In this document: piece after piece, positions 1 to 21,700 of the stretch | How positions within the stretch are numbered: the first letter of the stretch is position 1 | How the letters are laid out: every line of letters begins with the position of its first letter | NCBI RefSeq assembly: GCF_964340395.1 | Contig: NC_135555.1 | Coordinates: forward strand, 16,628,246 to 16,692,245 | DNA from: Glandiceps talaboti | Lineage: Eukaryota > Hemichordata > Enteropneusta > Spengelidae | Direction: 5' to 3' | DNA: 64,000 nt | Translations under genes and position numbers: made by a program | Notes under the pieces: generated by a model | Told to the model about the DNA's origin: nothing | What the model saw: the letters and a program-made list of their open reading frames with translations, nothing else | Databases searched by the model: none

Positions 1-2209
1 CTGTTTAAAATAAATAACTCAATTAAATAAATTAACATATTCATTAATATGTAGCATAATTAACATTAATTAAAGGGAGTTAGGCCTGATTTTGAATGGT
101 TATTTATTTTACGTTATTTTTGTTTGATATGCAGCAGTAGATATTATTGCCAATATTTTTTCTTCATATAGTCTAGGGAATTACAAACGACCGAAGGAGT
201 TTCGTTTAGTGACTTATAGATGCAAACCTTTTTTTGTCGTGTTTTCTGGCTAAATGAAGGAAAACATTAGTGAATAATATTATTATACCTCCTCAAGCAT
301 AATTTATAAAAAAAAAAAAATCATGAAAATAAGAATGATTTGGAACATATCACCTCATATTTCGATCACCTCAGAATGGAACCAGTGACGTAGTCACAGG
401 TTGTTTTGATGTAGAACGACCATGTAGACTGTAAAATATGCCATGTTGTTCAGCCATATCAGGCTTCACGTGAGTGGCAGGTAGCTGATAGCGTGGCACA
501 AATGTTGTATCTTGCAGACTTACACAATCAGGGTATATAAACCATATTTTCTGTTCAAAGACAATAACTTGGTTTGTGCATGGTATTACTCATTTTGTTT
601 CAGTAATTAATGCATATTATGATATAATATAAACACTTAACAGTGGGTAAATGGGGAGTCAGGAAATAGCTTACATCTAGTCTGGGCCTGTCCCCTCACA
701 TATTTATATACAGGAATACATAGCAAGGTACTCAATATGACTCAAAATATATAATGTATTATGTACACAGGATTAGAATTAGCAGTTTATCAGTCATATT
801 CAAGCATTGCTGGTAATTGGGAGGTACATCTATAGCATTGTAGTGTAGGCAAACTGCCAGTAACGATTTGACGACCTGATTTTTAGTGGTTCAATAAAAA
901 TATCAGGTGTGTAGTATAAAAGCATACGCTGAGAGCCGTCAATGTTATCTAGAGAATTTGTTCTCATTTCGGCCTGAATATGATACTTAAGAGTTTTCTG
1001 TTCAATATTTCATGTTCTGTTTATGTAGATAAAACTGACATCTCAAGTAGTCACATGGTTTTGTTACAGATACAATGGTGGTCCATATAGAATGAAATCA
1101 GCGGCATTAAAAATTTAGAGTTGGCTTGTCACTCGTTTGGACGTCAAGGAAAGTTGCATTATATGTGAATATACAGCCTTGGTGCTTAAAACTTTGTATA
1201 AATGTATAACACCTCTCGTATCCAAACATCCGTACTCGCAACTCTACTGTCTCTAAAGATACCGAACGTTGATTTTTAGACACGTCATTAATGCGCGTTA
1301 TTGTTCGTAGTTCAACCCGGGTCCTCAGAAACAAAAAATATTTTATGAACAGAAGACATTTGTATTTGAGTTATTGTGAGGGGATGGGGAAGGTCAGGGT
1401 AGGATGCCCCCCCCCCCCCACCCTACCTTGATATTTAGTTATCAAAATATTTTTGAGAATCAATCCCTGTTACAGAGTAATATGATAATGATGAAAATTT
1501 TTGAAAAAATTTGTGAGTTACAGCAACTGTAAATGGCTCTTCCATACTGTGTGATGAGCGGAAGAATTGTCTTCAGAGGAGAATTAACTGATTTGTTTTG
1601 ATAAAGAGTAGGGTGACAGTATCAGGTTTTGTCGCGATGTATCACTTTTACCCTTTACAACTTGAAATACTTGCCACCAGTGACCCACGGAATAATAACT
1701 GCAGATGTTGGCATAGCAAGAAGAGTTGTGGTGCAAAGGATTTTTTTTAGTCTCAAGCAGGTTGTCAGTGAATGTATCGAAAGTATGTTTTCGTATGGAA
1801 GAAATATAACAATGAAAAAAAAATTATGCAAATGAAATGCAAATACAGTGGTTTATACCGAGGAGTGTTGAGTAGTCTGTCTTGTATTTTAAGATCATAA
1901 GTCGGTATAAATGTGAAAGTACTGACACGGCTTTCCACATGGTTTCTCATTCTACAAAACCTTCCCCCACCTTGCCTCACTACATACAAACCCCCACCCC
2001 CCACCCCCTCCCCCTTATGTGTTGTACACACTACATTTCCGAAATCCCCCCTCCCCTCTCCCATACATCCAAAGTCTCCCTCCCCATACATCCGTACGTC
2101 AATGGTTATAAAGTCGTAGGAAAAGACATTGTTGATTGTTCATCCATCTTTGAGAAGAGACAATGCAAAGTTTTGTTCATATTTTTTTTTCATTTTTTGT
2201 CTATTTCAG
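1..2209. other. Probable intron or upstream sequence of the naked cuticle gene
   Basis: No convincing exon is visible. The stretch is AT-rich with a C run near 1410 and a C-rich pyrimidine tract at about 1958-2095, ending in a normal polypyrimidine tract and AG acceptor at 2208-2209. It is most simply the intron ahead of the EF-hand exon; an upstream NKD exon with weak conservation could be hidden here. Confidence 0.5.
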
Positions 2210-4238
2210 GAATTAGAGTGTGATGTATCGGTGGATGACTCGGATAAGCAAGAATGGTGTTTTACTCTTTATGATTTTGATGGCCATGGAAAAATTACAA
2301 GAGAAGTAAGTAGATGTGTTTATGTTACACAGTTGAAAGAAAGGGGATCAGAAGAGCGCCCTCAATGGGCTGATCTTTCATTTTACCTGTCACTCAATAT
2401 GCCACAGTCTGGTTATGAGAAAGACAAAAGATTGTGTAGTTTGGCCACTTGGTGTGCTGTTCCTAAACAAGTGAGGGTCATAATAGTTGAGTACTATAGC
2501 CTCCCTTAAAAAAAAATCTTTATTTCCAAGTGTTTCATTGCAACAGTTGGTTGCATTCTCACCCAATGAAAAAATTCTGTTTAAACTTTGTTTCAAATCA
2601 AATTCTTTTCATGAACTTTCAGGAGAGGTTATAGTCACTGTGTGATATTACAAAGATGTTACAAAAAAGCTTTGTTTTAATTCAACAATTCTTCCATTAA
2701 CAGGATCTTGCAAGCTTAATGCACTCAGTCTATGAAACGGTTGGTTCAACAGTCCAACTGCCTCCCGCTGGAAGTAAAACATTAAAGCTTCGGCTCTCTG
2801 TTGTCCCAGAGCACAAAAGGGGAGGAGGGAAGACACCAGATAAAACAACCGAGGATAAAGAAAACAAGGAAAGAAAATCAGCTGAAAAGGTTGTCTTGCG
2901 ATCAGTGAACAAATTCCATAGAGGACGCCGTCAGCGAGATCGCAAGGATGAGGAGGAATCACCGATTCAGAGAAGGCGGTCACGGTCAGACTCAGGTCAG
3001 AGGCATGAATTGACCGACATGCTGCATCGGAACGAAGATAAACATCCGCACAGAACTAGTCATTTAAGGTGAGGCAAACTAGTGCAGTTCATAGTAAAAT
3101 TTATTCAGTCACCGACTGCAGCCTTTTTCCAAAAGAAGCATTGCACACGGTTGTTTCCGATGAAGGAAGATCTCCCAACTGATGCTTGTTGCATAGCTGT
3201 ACAGTTACTACAACATTTTGTGGTTTCAAAGTGCAAAGCGCCCTCATTTTCCTTTCTTCCTATTTTTTTGTTTTCCATAAGCTTTTGAACATTTTGAATC
3301 TACCTGTTAATGTTACATGAGATTTAATTTGTTGCGAGATTGCAGTTACTTTCTGAGCAAAGTTATGTAAAGAAGTAGTTTTTTTTTTGTTTTTTTTTAC
3401 AAAGTGATTGCTTTAGGGCTAATATACAATGGTACATACATGTACATGCAGTTAAAGAAGAATGTCATGCCAGGAAATCTGTAGTACTGTACATACAGTG
3501 AAATTATCGCGTCTTGTCTTGTTTCTTTGCAGGAGACATCACAGTGACCAGAGAGGTGCCTCAGCGATGGAGACGGACAGACGGCAGAAATATGCCAATA
3601 ACAGGGATAACATTATGGATAGAGAAAGTAGGGATAGACGGAATCATTACTTGGACCTTGCTGGTGTGGAAAACTACACCAGTAAATTACAAGACAATTC
3701 AGTAATGATGCAGCCCAGGAACTTAACACAATGTCACCTCAGGTCTAAGTCCCACCATTGTGGTCGTAACAACGGGAATCATCATCATCATCACCACCAA
3801 TCACAGCACAGAGGTCACCACAGGTCAAAGTCGCATGAACCTGCGAGTGTGCAAGTCAACGAAAAGTTTGTGCGCACCAAGACAAATGACTTCAAGTCGA
3901 GCGAGTTATATAAAAGACTTGTGGAAAGCCAACGGGCGAAATCAGGGCCTCATGTTCACGGACTCAAATTGCCAAAAAATGGGAACGAAGTTGCCATGGC
4001 AACTGTGCGACCAACAAGCTATCCGGCAAAAATTGTGACGAGTCCGACAGTGCACAAACGTTCACGGCACAGGGATCAAGTCAAGCAACAAATCACAAAG
4101 TTCGAACAAGAGTACACTGAGGAACAGACGCAGGAGAAACCCGCTGCAAATGTCTCGTCTGTTGTTCAGAGACACGAACATCATCACCATCACGAACACC
4201 ATCATCATTATCACTACCACCACTACCATGAAACATAG
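2210..4238 (+). CDS. nkd: Protein naked cuticle homolog (NKD), 3' three coding exons; 5' part outside window or unseen
   Basis: Naked cuticle proteins are cytoplasmic Wnt antagonists that bind Dishevelled through an EF-hand region. I read three coding exons, 2210-2305, 2704-3068 and 3533-4238, all bounded by AG and GT and joining in frame (phase 0, then phase 2) to give 388 residues ending at TAG 4236-4238. Exon one carries ELECDVSVDDSDKQEW and the EF loop DFDGHGKITRE, whose twelfth position is Asp supplied by the next exon. Exon two opens with DLASLMHSVYETVGS and becomes very basic. Exon three holds RRNHYLDLAG, ENYTS, RSKSHEP, an internal run of six His, and the terminal VQRHEHHHHHEHHHHY block typical of NKD1/NKD2. 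Human NKD1 is about 470 residues, so roughly the N-terminal fifth (including any myristoylation site) is missing; I saw no convincing upstream exon in 1-2209. The family assignment is firm; NKD1 versus NKD2 cannot be decided. Confidence 0.93.
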
Positions 4239-4285
4239 CACCACCGATGGTAGATGAAACAAAAACAAAATTATTGACCACTGTA

Positions 4286-4302
4286 AATAAAGAAAGAATA
4301 AA
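4286..4302 (+). promoter_or_regulatory. Two AATAAA poly(A) signals downstream of naked cuticle
   Basis: AATAAA hexamers lie at 4286-4291 and 4297-4302, about 50 nt after the stop codon at 4238. They are the obvious first polyadenylation signals and would give a very short 3' UTR. Use of distal sites in the AT-rich sequence beyond cannot be excluded. Confidence 0.6.
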
Positions 4303-7241
4303 CACAGCCTATCTAGGTGATGCATTAAAAAAGTAATTTATGAAGAGAAAAAATTATTGGTATATTGTTAACCTCAAGTTATATTCTATAAAAATCCACA
4401 ATGTGAATGGACAATAATTCCCTACCTTCATATAGTGTTGTGCAAATGACAAGAGTAAGTTGTTTCTTTTTATTTTATGAAGGTTGCCAGGGATATGGAA
4501 GAGCGCCCTCTGGTGACATCTTAAAAGGAGTTGTCATGAGCCGCCATTTTGTTTTATGTGTGCCAATTTTGTTCACCTCAAGGCACTTATCGTACACTTT
4601 CAGTTGTTTTCGTAAAAAAACCACACCAGAGCAATAGTAGTTCACATCACTGAATAATAATTGCTGCTTTGTAAATACTAGATTGGGAGACTTTGCTCTT
4701 GATCTTCATAATAGCGTCGAATAAGTTAAGATGATTGACAAGTCTGCCATTTTCTGCCAGAAACAAGGATACAAAATAATGCTAAATCAGTTGGGTTTTT
4801 TTCCCTTCTGGTTAAAAGCATGGATCTGCTTGGTTCTGGATTCAGTCATTTTTGTGTTGGATGGTAGTATGTGATTGGAAGACCCAAGTTGTATGTCACA
4901 TTTTGCATGTCCTTATTTTATTTTTATTTTTATTTTGTATTTTTTTGAAATGCCAATGCCAAATGTTGAATATACTGGGAAAGGAGAGACCATTTACTTT
5001 GTATAAATAGTGTACAGTGCATACAATGCTATCATGGTATGTCATTGAGACGTTTTTTGATATGTAGCAAGCAGGGTTCTCCCCGTTTGCAGCACTGCTG
5101 GTCGGTTATATGTGGTTCGGATCTAAACTTAGAGCTTACATAGCTGAATCTAATTTTGCATTGAAATAGATTCATTCTACGTAAATAATGGAACTGATTT
5201 GTCGCAGCATGATTTTGACATCCCCATATCCCGACAGTTGACTGTACTGCCCAGCGTGACCTACTTATGGGGAGAACCCTTGATGAAGTCCATTCCTGTG
5301 CAAGGGTGTTGGAAGAATTGTCACGTATGAAAACTCTATATGTTGACTTTCAAAACCAAAATCATAATGATTATTTATTTGTCTCTTGCTGCCTGCAAAT
5401 TGAAAATACGTTTGGTTACATTCGTTTGTGATTACCGCTCAAAATTTGCACAAAATATGGCTATAAAAACATGTTTCTGACATGTGGTAGTTAATATTAT
5501 AAATGTGAATGTAATGTTTTAAGACTTTGGTTGCAAAATTTCAGTTCGTCTATGTAACCACGGTATAAACATATACCGACTTGCCCCAATATGGCCACTG
5601 CTATGCGTGTACAACTTGTCAAGCATTTAAGTTCTCAAGTTGAAATTGTTGACAGAGGTTTTTACTTACTTGAAAAAATCGTCATTACTTTGTTTATTCA
5701 GGGATGCTGTTTTGTGATGTGGAATGTTGCTTGGACATAAAAGTGTATATTTGGGAACGCACACAAAACAAACTCAACAATGCTTGAGTATTTAGCTGCA
5801 GCAATAACTGTAATACTCATGAATGATGACTGCCCTCTATTTGAAGATCGACAAATCTTTTGTTTTTTAAAAACAACACTTAGGCAGAAAGCCTAACCTT
5901 TTTCAGTTTCTATTGCCCTCTGTGGCCAGATAGACAAATCTTTTGTTTATGGGTAAAACTCAACTGCGCAACTTTGCAGAAATATTCATTGCGCTGTTGC
6001 CAGAAAGTTTCAATGTTATCATTTTGTCATTGTAGCCACAATATCACGGTAGCAGGGTTTATATTGAACTGAAATATTACCTCAAAAGAATGAGGAAAAG
6101 TTCAAAGTTCAATCAAACAGTGTACGTCATTGAAAAATGCGACATATCGAATCGTTCGAAAATTTCAAGTATTTAAATATATATGCATTTCAGAAAATAA
6201 AAGTATTACTTGGCACTAAATATTAATATATTAATGAACCTTTTTATATTTTCACGAACTCTTAGAGTACACTTGTTAGATACATTAGTTGTTGTTGAAA
6301 GAAAAATAATCGGCAAAAACTGTATTTTCAGAAAAAAAATTCTGTGTTTTTGAATTTACAGTTGGTATGTAAATATTACATTGTTCTTGGATTAATGTCT
6401 GCCTTTAAAAATGCTGTCGATTCTTTTGTTTGGACAATAGATATATACTGAATTCAAGAGCAAAACTTGAATGTTGTGACTGAAGCAAAGAGTTTTTTGT
6501 TAAAAAAAACAAACAGCAGAAAGGGCAAATATTTATCCAGTCAAAAAATGAAATATTTGACAAGAGTATAATTTCCATACATTCCATGTCCAGCCAGATA
6601 TGTTTGGGTCAAAGGTGAAATTTCAATGTTTTGTAGTTCTGATATGCAACCTGTAAATTTTTGTAACAGAAACGATGAGTGAAAAATACAGAAGAGTTCA
6701 GTGTCAACCCCAACGTACCTACCTAGTTTCCCTCCCTTCTAATGGCCCCTATAACAAGTAGTTTGATTGGTGAAGTGATATTAAGTTGTGATTTTTTAAC
6801 CAATCAGCAATTGTGTTATTTATGAGATGTGTTGAAAGGTTTGTGAAGCTTGAGTTTGACCCATGACCCTAACACTTGACTGATAGGCATTGAATACTGT
6901 TATCTTTCCCCAAGCATGTTGTTCGTTCATGTCGCATTATTTCATGAATATTTTTCAGTAAATTTTGATAAATTCAAGACAATACAAAGTGAGTAAAATA
7001 TAGACTTGCAGTCATAAATTCACGCTGATGATCATTTTTGTCATTATATTTCCCAGAGCTTGGAGTTTAATATATTATATATGTGTACATATTGTCATCT
7101 TCATTTACCATATTATTGCTATAATAATTATTTGATTCATAATTCTAATGTTATTTTCCATCGACAACATTTTCTGTTGTTGACCAAGTTACATCATTAA
7201 AAGGACCTGTTGAAAGTATTATGTCTGAAAAGATTGTGAAT

Positions 7242-7570
7242 GTGTCACCCCCTGTATACATGGACTACAACAAGTGAAATAGAACATGTGTGTCACCCCC
7301 TGTATGCTTGGCATACACAAGTGAAATAGAACATGTGACTGTCACTCCTGTATGCTTTGCATTCACAAGTGAAATAGAATGTGACTGTCACCCCCTGTAT
7401 GCTTGGCCTACAACAAGTGAAATAGAACATGTGACTGTGTCACCCCCTGTATGGTTGGCATACACAAGTGAAATAGAATGTGACTGTGTCACCCCCTGTA
7501 TGCTTGACATACACAAGTGAAATAGAATATGACTGTGTCACCCCCTGTATGCATGGTATACACAAGGGAC
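7242..7570. repeat. Minisatellite, about 50-bp unit, about 7 copies
   Basis: Imperfect tandem copies of a roughly 50-bp unit. Each contains GTGTCACCCCCTGTATGC, then a TTGGCATACACAAGTGAAAT-type block, then a GAACATGTGACT-type block. Units vary in length (about 46-52 bp) and the array decays after 7570. The apparent reading frames through it are repeat artefacts. Confidence 0.88.
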
Positions 7571-7811
7571 TCTGTCTCCCCCATTATACATTAAATCCAC
7601 AAGTGAAGTGGAATATGAATGATTGTATAGAACTACCTTTGAAATACACGAGTGTCTAACCATAGTATGCAATCGGATACAAGTGTAAGGGAACATTTTG
7701 AGTTGGTATAAACCATCCAAAACTTGTACCAACATTACCCATAAGAAAACTTGTTACTTCTGCCCTAGGCTTGTACCAGTAATATACGTTGTTAAAAGCC
7801 TCTGCAGATGT

Positions 7812-7873
7812 ACATACATACATACATGTACACACACACACACACACACACTCACACATACATACATACACAT
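7812..7873. repeat. CATA / CA microsatellite
   Basis: Short CATA repeats flank a (CA)n core at about 7830-7852. Simple-sequence DNA with no coding signal. Confidence 0.8.
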
Positions 7874-8902
7874 TTGACATAAAAAATAACCACAAACATT
7901 ACAAATTATATGTAATATATTCATAAAGTGATAAATATTTTTTATTGTTACACTACATTTACAGCAGGTTTCTTGAACAAGAACAATTTTCCGTTTATCT
8001 GTAGAGAAGCAAAATGAATTGAAGCAAATGAAAAAACTATGAAATATCCCGAATAAAATAGACCCAAGAAGCATAACCTTTGTCAACTTATGTAATAACT
8101 CCGTCATATCTCCATTTTCCCCAAGACACCAACTCTTTCTTGAAAATGTGTTTATACTATTTTCCTTTTAGAGTCCAAAAACACTGATAAACAGCAAAAA
8201 AACCCTGTTTTTATAATCAAGATTAAAGTGTCGCCCGCACATAAGATACGTACACTAAGTGTCCTTCCACACTAAAGGGATACGGCCGATGAGGGCGTCC
8301 CTACATGGCGTATCATGCAGACTTGTACATATACTAGACGAGGGAGAGAACATTTCGAAGCAACTAAATGCGACATTACACACATAATAGTTACTAGTAT
8401 ACTACATTATGTTGTGATATTGAAATCTTTTAAGTCCAAAAACGTTTGATGTTAGATCATCGTAAAAGGTGTTTCCTCATCCCTGTTTTTCTTGAATTGG
8501 TTAAAGAAAGGTTTTTCTGAAATAAACTGACGACGAAAATAAGTCTAAACTGACAGTTTTACTCAACATCTATTTTTCAATAGTAAATCAGTCTATTCAA
8601 CCAATCTGGAAGAACCTCTAATCACTGGACACCTGGAATACCTATGCTGATTTCCAGTAACATGCAAATTTGGTTGGTTCAGAAAACAAGCGTAGAAAAA
8701 GTTTACGCTGCAACTATTTTTTTAAAGAGAGTTTACACGACTGAAATGTTTTTAGGTTTTTTCGTCATTCAATTAACATTTCCGGGAACTGACTAGCGTG
8801 GAATGTGTTGTTGCCCATTTGTACTTATTAGTATAAGTTGAGCAATGCCGGTAGTTCAAAGACGTAAAGACAAGAACTCCTCTGCGTGTACAGTGCTGGG
8901 TA

Positions 8903-17112
<8,210 letters not shown>

Positions 17113-18445
17113 TTTTTCTTCGTGCTTCGGTAGATTGACGCCTGTCGAAATATTCCAGTATACACAGGTGTGCTTAAAAATAAACCTCAGCAGGCTTCGG
17201 TCATCTATATATATGCAATGTTATCGCTACTTCTTATTGGCCATTGCCAGCACGTGATTTAGGCCGAGATTAATTAGCTTTGACCTAATTTTGCCCCAAA
17301 CGGCACGTAAGCAACAGGACTGTTTGACACAGTTCAACGGTGAATTACAGTCGTAGTAACTAATTGATAAATACCAATTCTACATATATTCCATTTTCAA
17401 ATCTTTATATAATGCGTTTTAAAATAACAAATAAATCAAAAGCAACACATCTGAGACCTTATTTGAACAGTGTACAATCTTCGTATCAATAGACTGGGAT
17501 TCCCATATTTTGATGTATTATTTTTTATTTTTTTGTGTGTGTTTTGTTGTTGTTTTTGTTTCTCATTAACAACGTCACTACAACCAATGAATGTTATCCA
17601 TAATAGAAATCTCTGGAAGTATTCCAAATTTGCAATAACTCACATTGATATATGTCAATGGCTTTGTTATTAAGAATTCTAAATTTAGCAATTGGCTCCA
17701 GACTTCGTCCTACTGACCCAACAAAAGAATCTCACGTGCACACAATAAGGTATCGTGGCCTTTATCACAAATACACTGTCAGGTACGCAAACAATTATTC
17801 ATCCCGGTATAAATCACGCGCTGGTGGCAGGTTGGAGGATCGTAACTGTTACCAATTCACACCGACATCCGAGAGTCAACAGTTCTCTCAAAGATAAATG
17901 CAATCGATGGAGACAGCTTTTGAAAAGGAGAAACATTTAGTGCCGTCTGTCCTGTATTCAACTTTTATAGATAGGTGAATTTATATTGTGGGTAGCAGCA
18001 ATCGTTTAGATACACCCTTATACGTGGTAAAACGCCAACGTAACGCAAATCAATAGCTTTCTGACAAAAACCATATATTAGAGTTCGGGACCTCTGCAAC
18101 AAGACTGGCCACAATGTGTAATGGGATAAAAACCAAGTAAAGATTCTAGTCAGAGAACAGGACTGGTTAAAACGCAAAGTAAAGGAAACCATATATATCA
18201 GACAGAGAAGACCCATCCTGATGAACAGGGACCAAGGATACCAACTACCGTCAATTTACGGACATATTATTCTGCATGGTTCGGAGAGCGACATTAACGC
18301 TGAATATCCTAAAACATTGAGTGATCAAGGTCCGTAGTAAAAGGATCAAAGCAGCCCATTTGTTTCCAATTTACCATTCCAAAGGAATTATATTTTATCG
18401 TTCATCTATTAGACAAAACTAAGTTTTCTTCAGCCTTTCTTGTTA
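17113..18445. other. Spacer upstream of A1, no gene seen
   Basis: Upstream region of A1 containing its presumed 5' UTR and promoter. No convincing exon or core promoter element can be named. The sequence is alignable with 47006-48495, except that the latter carries a SINE at 47535-47790. Confidence 0.5.
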
Positions 18446-19734
18446 GGGCAGCCCTTTTTATTTTTCTGTTTCTCTCCACCGACCCTAATTTGCAGCTCCG
18501 ACATCAGAAAAAACCCTTTTTTAAAAAAAAATTTCCGACCGACCCCCGGGTTCAACACAGCAAGATTGTAAGGTTCGAACGAACATCAAACGTTCCTCAT
18601 GGCGTCTTCGACCATGTACCAGTGTTCTGCCGAGGCCGCGACCTTGCCCCCCCCCCTAAAATTACAAATGACGCAATAATTTCCCCATGTTGCGTCGCTT
18701 TGGCACATTCATTTTACGGCATGGCAGACATCAAAATTATTTAAGTCCGCGGCAAAGCCCTGATGTCAATCCCACACGAAGTATACTGACTCCGTAAAGG
18801 AAAGTTTTGTTGACATCATATAAGATACAGTGACAACGCATAGTTCTATTGTTAACATAAAAAATGACACAAAAAGATCAACTTTGATAAACTTAATCTA
18901 CAAATTGAAACATTAGAGGGAGTAGATGAGACATCGAACTGGACGTCTCTCGTCACATGTTTTGTCTACCATCACTATCGCGACCTCTGACTTACTCACT
19001 GATGTGTGCCAAACACTGAACTTGCTACCGGAAATCGGAACATGTGATTTTCATTTGTTGATGGGTTAGATTAATGGAAACAAAATGAGTACGTATGTAT
19101 TTTGAGCTGTGTTAGGGGATCGTGTGGCATGATGTTCACAGTGACATATGTGAATGTTGGGCACTGAATCAATCCGTGATCACTGGCATGGCCACTATAG
19201 ACGGCCGGTGCGTGTGCGCCCGGTCAGACATGAAGAATGAACTTGTTGTGCAAATCAGAACATAATTACAGTGGTTTTTACAAAGCATCCCAACTTTGAC
19301 GTCGTTGATAGTTTTAGTTCAAGATTTCTGAGTTTCAATGACACGTACCTAATGTCAGCTTTCCGAATCAAGTTTACGGTATGTAACTAATAATGTCGTC
19401 AATTGATATAGCAGGACCAAATCACGATCATACACAGCCAGTAACGATCATACATAGTCTTCCCTGTAGTCTCAATGGTATTGTTTCAGGTTTTAGTCCG
19501 TCTGGGTGTCTTCGGATCTGAGTCCATCTGACACCCAATATAACGTTCATAAGATAACTCTACCTGAATCTGAATCTGACACCAACTTTATACTCGTGTG
19601 ATCGATTAATTACTCAAATTGGTCATTAATATTCATTGGATTATTACCAAAACCTAATCATTTCTTGCCATTACCCTATGGAAGATGTCTATGAAATTTC
19701 GTTTGAATTGATGCAGCCGTTTTTCGGAAATCGT

Positions 19735-19775
<41 letters not shown>

Positions 19776-20854
19776 TTCATCGCTATATTAAGACCTTCCT
19801 TACGGTAGGTAAAAATGAAACAAGTGGTTACAAGTTTAGGATTTCTCAAGGTTTTTATTCAATCATGTTCACTGTGACTTATTTTGAAGTTGTTCTTTGT
19901 CCTTGTCTGAAAAAAAAGGAATTATAAATTTGAGCACTGCTATTCGTTGGTGTTCAGATTAAAAATTGTGACTACCTGGCTGTCCAATCTTTCGAAACAA
20001 TATATAATATACTCTGTAGAAATGACTTAAAATTGGGTTTTTGTTTTATGTAGCTAGGTTATAGTCTCTGTGTAATGGAATATCTCAGACCACAGTATCT
20101 CTATAGTGGTCTGAGGTAATATATATGATTATATATTTCATAGACAATAATAATTGACCCCACTCCCTGTCAAATGACCCTACTTTTTGCAACCAAGGGG
20201 TCTTTGTCCCCACTTGTTGGAAACCTTGGCAGAACATGGCATGTTACCGATGTTTACAATATTACTTTTAATTACTTTTAAACAGTAAATCCCAAAGGAG
20301 TCCTGAGTTCTAGAAATGTTTACATGTTAATGTTATCTGGTGGATTATTTTGACAAATTCACACTGAAGAAAATGTTTCATAGAAGTAATCATATATATA
20401 AATGAAAATTCCTCGAGCACACTGATGACAATCACGCAATTAGTGTTTCAAAAAGTTACATACTAAAGTTCAAATTGGATAACTTGGAAAAAAATTGTTA
20501 GCGATGTCAACGCCACTTTGATTAATAGGACGAATGTATTAGACTAAGTACTCCTGGTAAAATCATACAATATTTCATGGCTACAGATATACACCCATCA
20601 GGCTGATAAGTATTCATCTTCTTACAAAGTTGTTCTACGGACTTGTCAACCTTGCTAAAATGAAGGAAATAGACCTGTAACAAGGAATTCAATAAAGAGA
20701 AGAGAAAATGAGTTGTAGAGAGACTGACAGGACAGAAAGGACAGAGAATAGAACTGAAAAAATACAGACCTTTCCTTGCCCCCTTTGTTTTATTTCGCCC
20801 GCACGCCCCGCCTGACTATTCCACTGGAGATGAGAAACAAAAAAAGGGTCACCC
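18446..20854. mobile_element. Harbinger-like non-autonomous DNA transposon with TTA target duplication
   Basis: This 2409-bp block is present only in copy 1. The empty site in copy 2 (about 48490) reads CTTGTTACATTAG; here it reads CTTGTTA, the insert, then TTACATTAG, so the 3-bp TTA is duplicated exactly. The ends are imperfect inverted repeats: left GGGCAGCCCTTTTTAT, right (reverse complement) GGGTGACCCTTTTTTT, followed by TTTCTGTTTCTCTCC and GTTTCTCATCTCC. A 3-bp TWA duplication with G-rich ends fits the PIF/Harbinger superfamily. No transposase frame is visible, so it would need one in trans. Class by inference from ends and target site. Confidence 0.82.
19736..19771. repeat. (CA)n microsatellite inside the Harbinger-like element
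   Basis: About 36 bp of CA repeats. Because it lies inside the 18446-20854 insertion it has no counterpart in the second segment. Confidence 0.95.
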
Positions 20855-21700
20855 TTACATTAGAAATCAGTATATCTGAAACAGAACGTCACCCGGTTCG
20901 ACAAAAATCTTACTAACATTGTAACAATGTAGCATCTGAACTCTACAAAAATATGACAAATTGCTACATTTTATCGTCTGACGCTACAAAAGTTTTCAAA
21001 GTGCGATATTGTTTTTACAAATAGTGTTGTGGATCGGCTAAAGGTTTCTCGCCGAAGAAAATGTAGCAATCTTGATAAGATTTTTGTTGAGCCAGACGAT
21101 CAAATGTAGCTGCGTTAATTAGGGGTAAGATCAATAGTACAATGTAGGACAAAAAACTAAATTCTTAAACTTAGGCCTCAGACCCCAACCTCCCACCCCC
21201 TTGCAACTAAATAGACTAAAAATTGAAAATGTTTCAAACCACACATTGTCACCCAATTTCAAATCAGTATGTAGTAGTACATAGTGCTATGAATTCAAAG
21301 CCAGTATGTAGTGAGTAAAAAAATTAGTTCTTTTGCTGACACTTTATTTTAATGCCATGCATTTACTATAGCAAACATTCTTGCATTTCTCAATTTGCCA
21401 TTTTTAAAGAAATATTTGTCTTTAAGGGTATTAAACATCCATTAAAAGTAAAATCTATTTTGTAGGATGGGAATCGAAATGCCCCCCCCCCCAAAGAATT
21501 TAGTTTTTCATCCTACATTGAACTATTGATCTCACCCCTTAATAAAATTGTAAGATTCTTGTGGTGTCAGACGATGATCCGTTTAAGGTCAAAGATTACT
21601 ATCGTATTGAACTCACCCAGCCATTTTTATGATGACGTTCTTCTTCGTTTGTTATAAACGGAAATTACTTTTTCACAGACAGAAGAAAATGCTTTCAACT

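Larger units (their letters stand above)
4303..8319. other. Intergenic / possible long 3' UTR, no gene seen
   Basis: No exon-like coding sequence was recognised on either strand. The stretch is AT-rich and unique except for the minisatellite at 7242-7570 and CA/CATA microsatellites at 7812-7873. A short motif ending GACAAATCTTTTGTTT occurs twice (about 5848 and 5932). Confidence 0.55.

Noticed and set aside
2648-2983. Minus-strand frames opposite the second naked cuticle exon
   Set aside because: Shadow of the plus-strand coding exon; no family resemblance.
4062-4325. Minus-strand open frames opposite the naked cuticle His tail
   Set aside because: Antisense of CAT/CAC codons gives Met/Val-rich nonsense; the plus strand encodes a recognised family.
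7242-7570. CRISPR-like spacing of repeats
   Set aside because: Units are contiguous with no unique spacers, diverged, and in a eukaryotic setting; this is a minisatellite.
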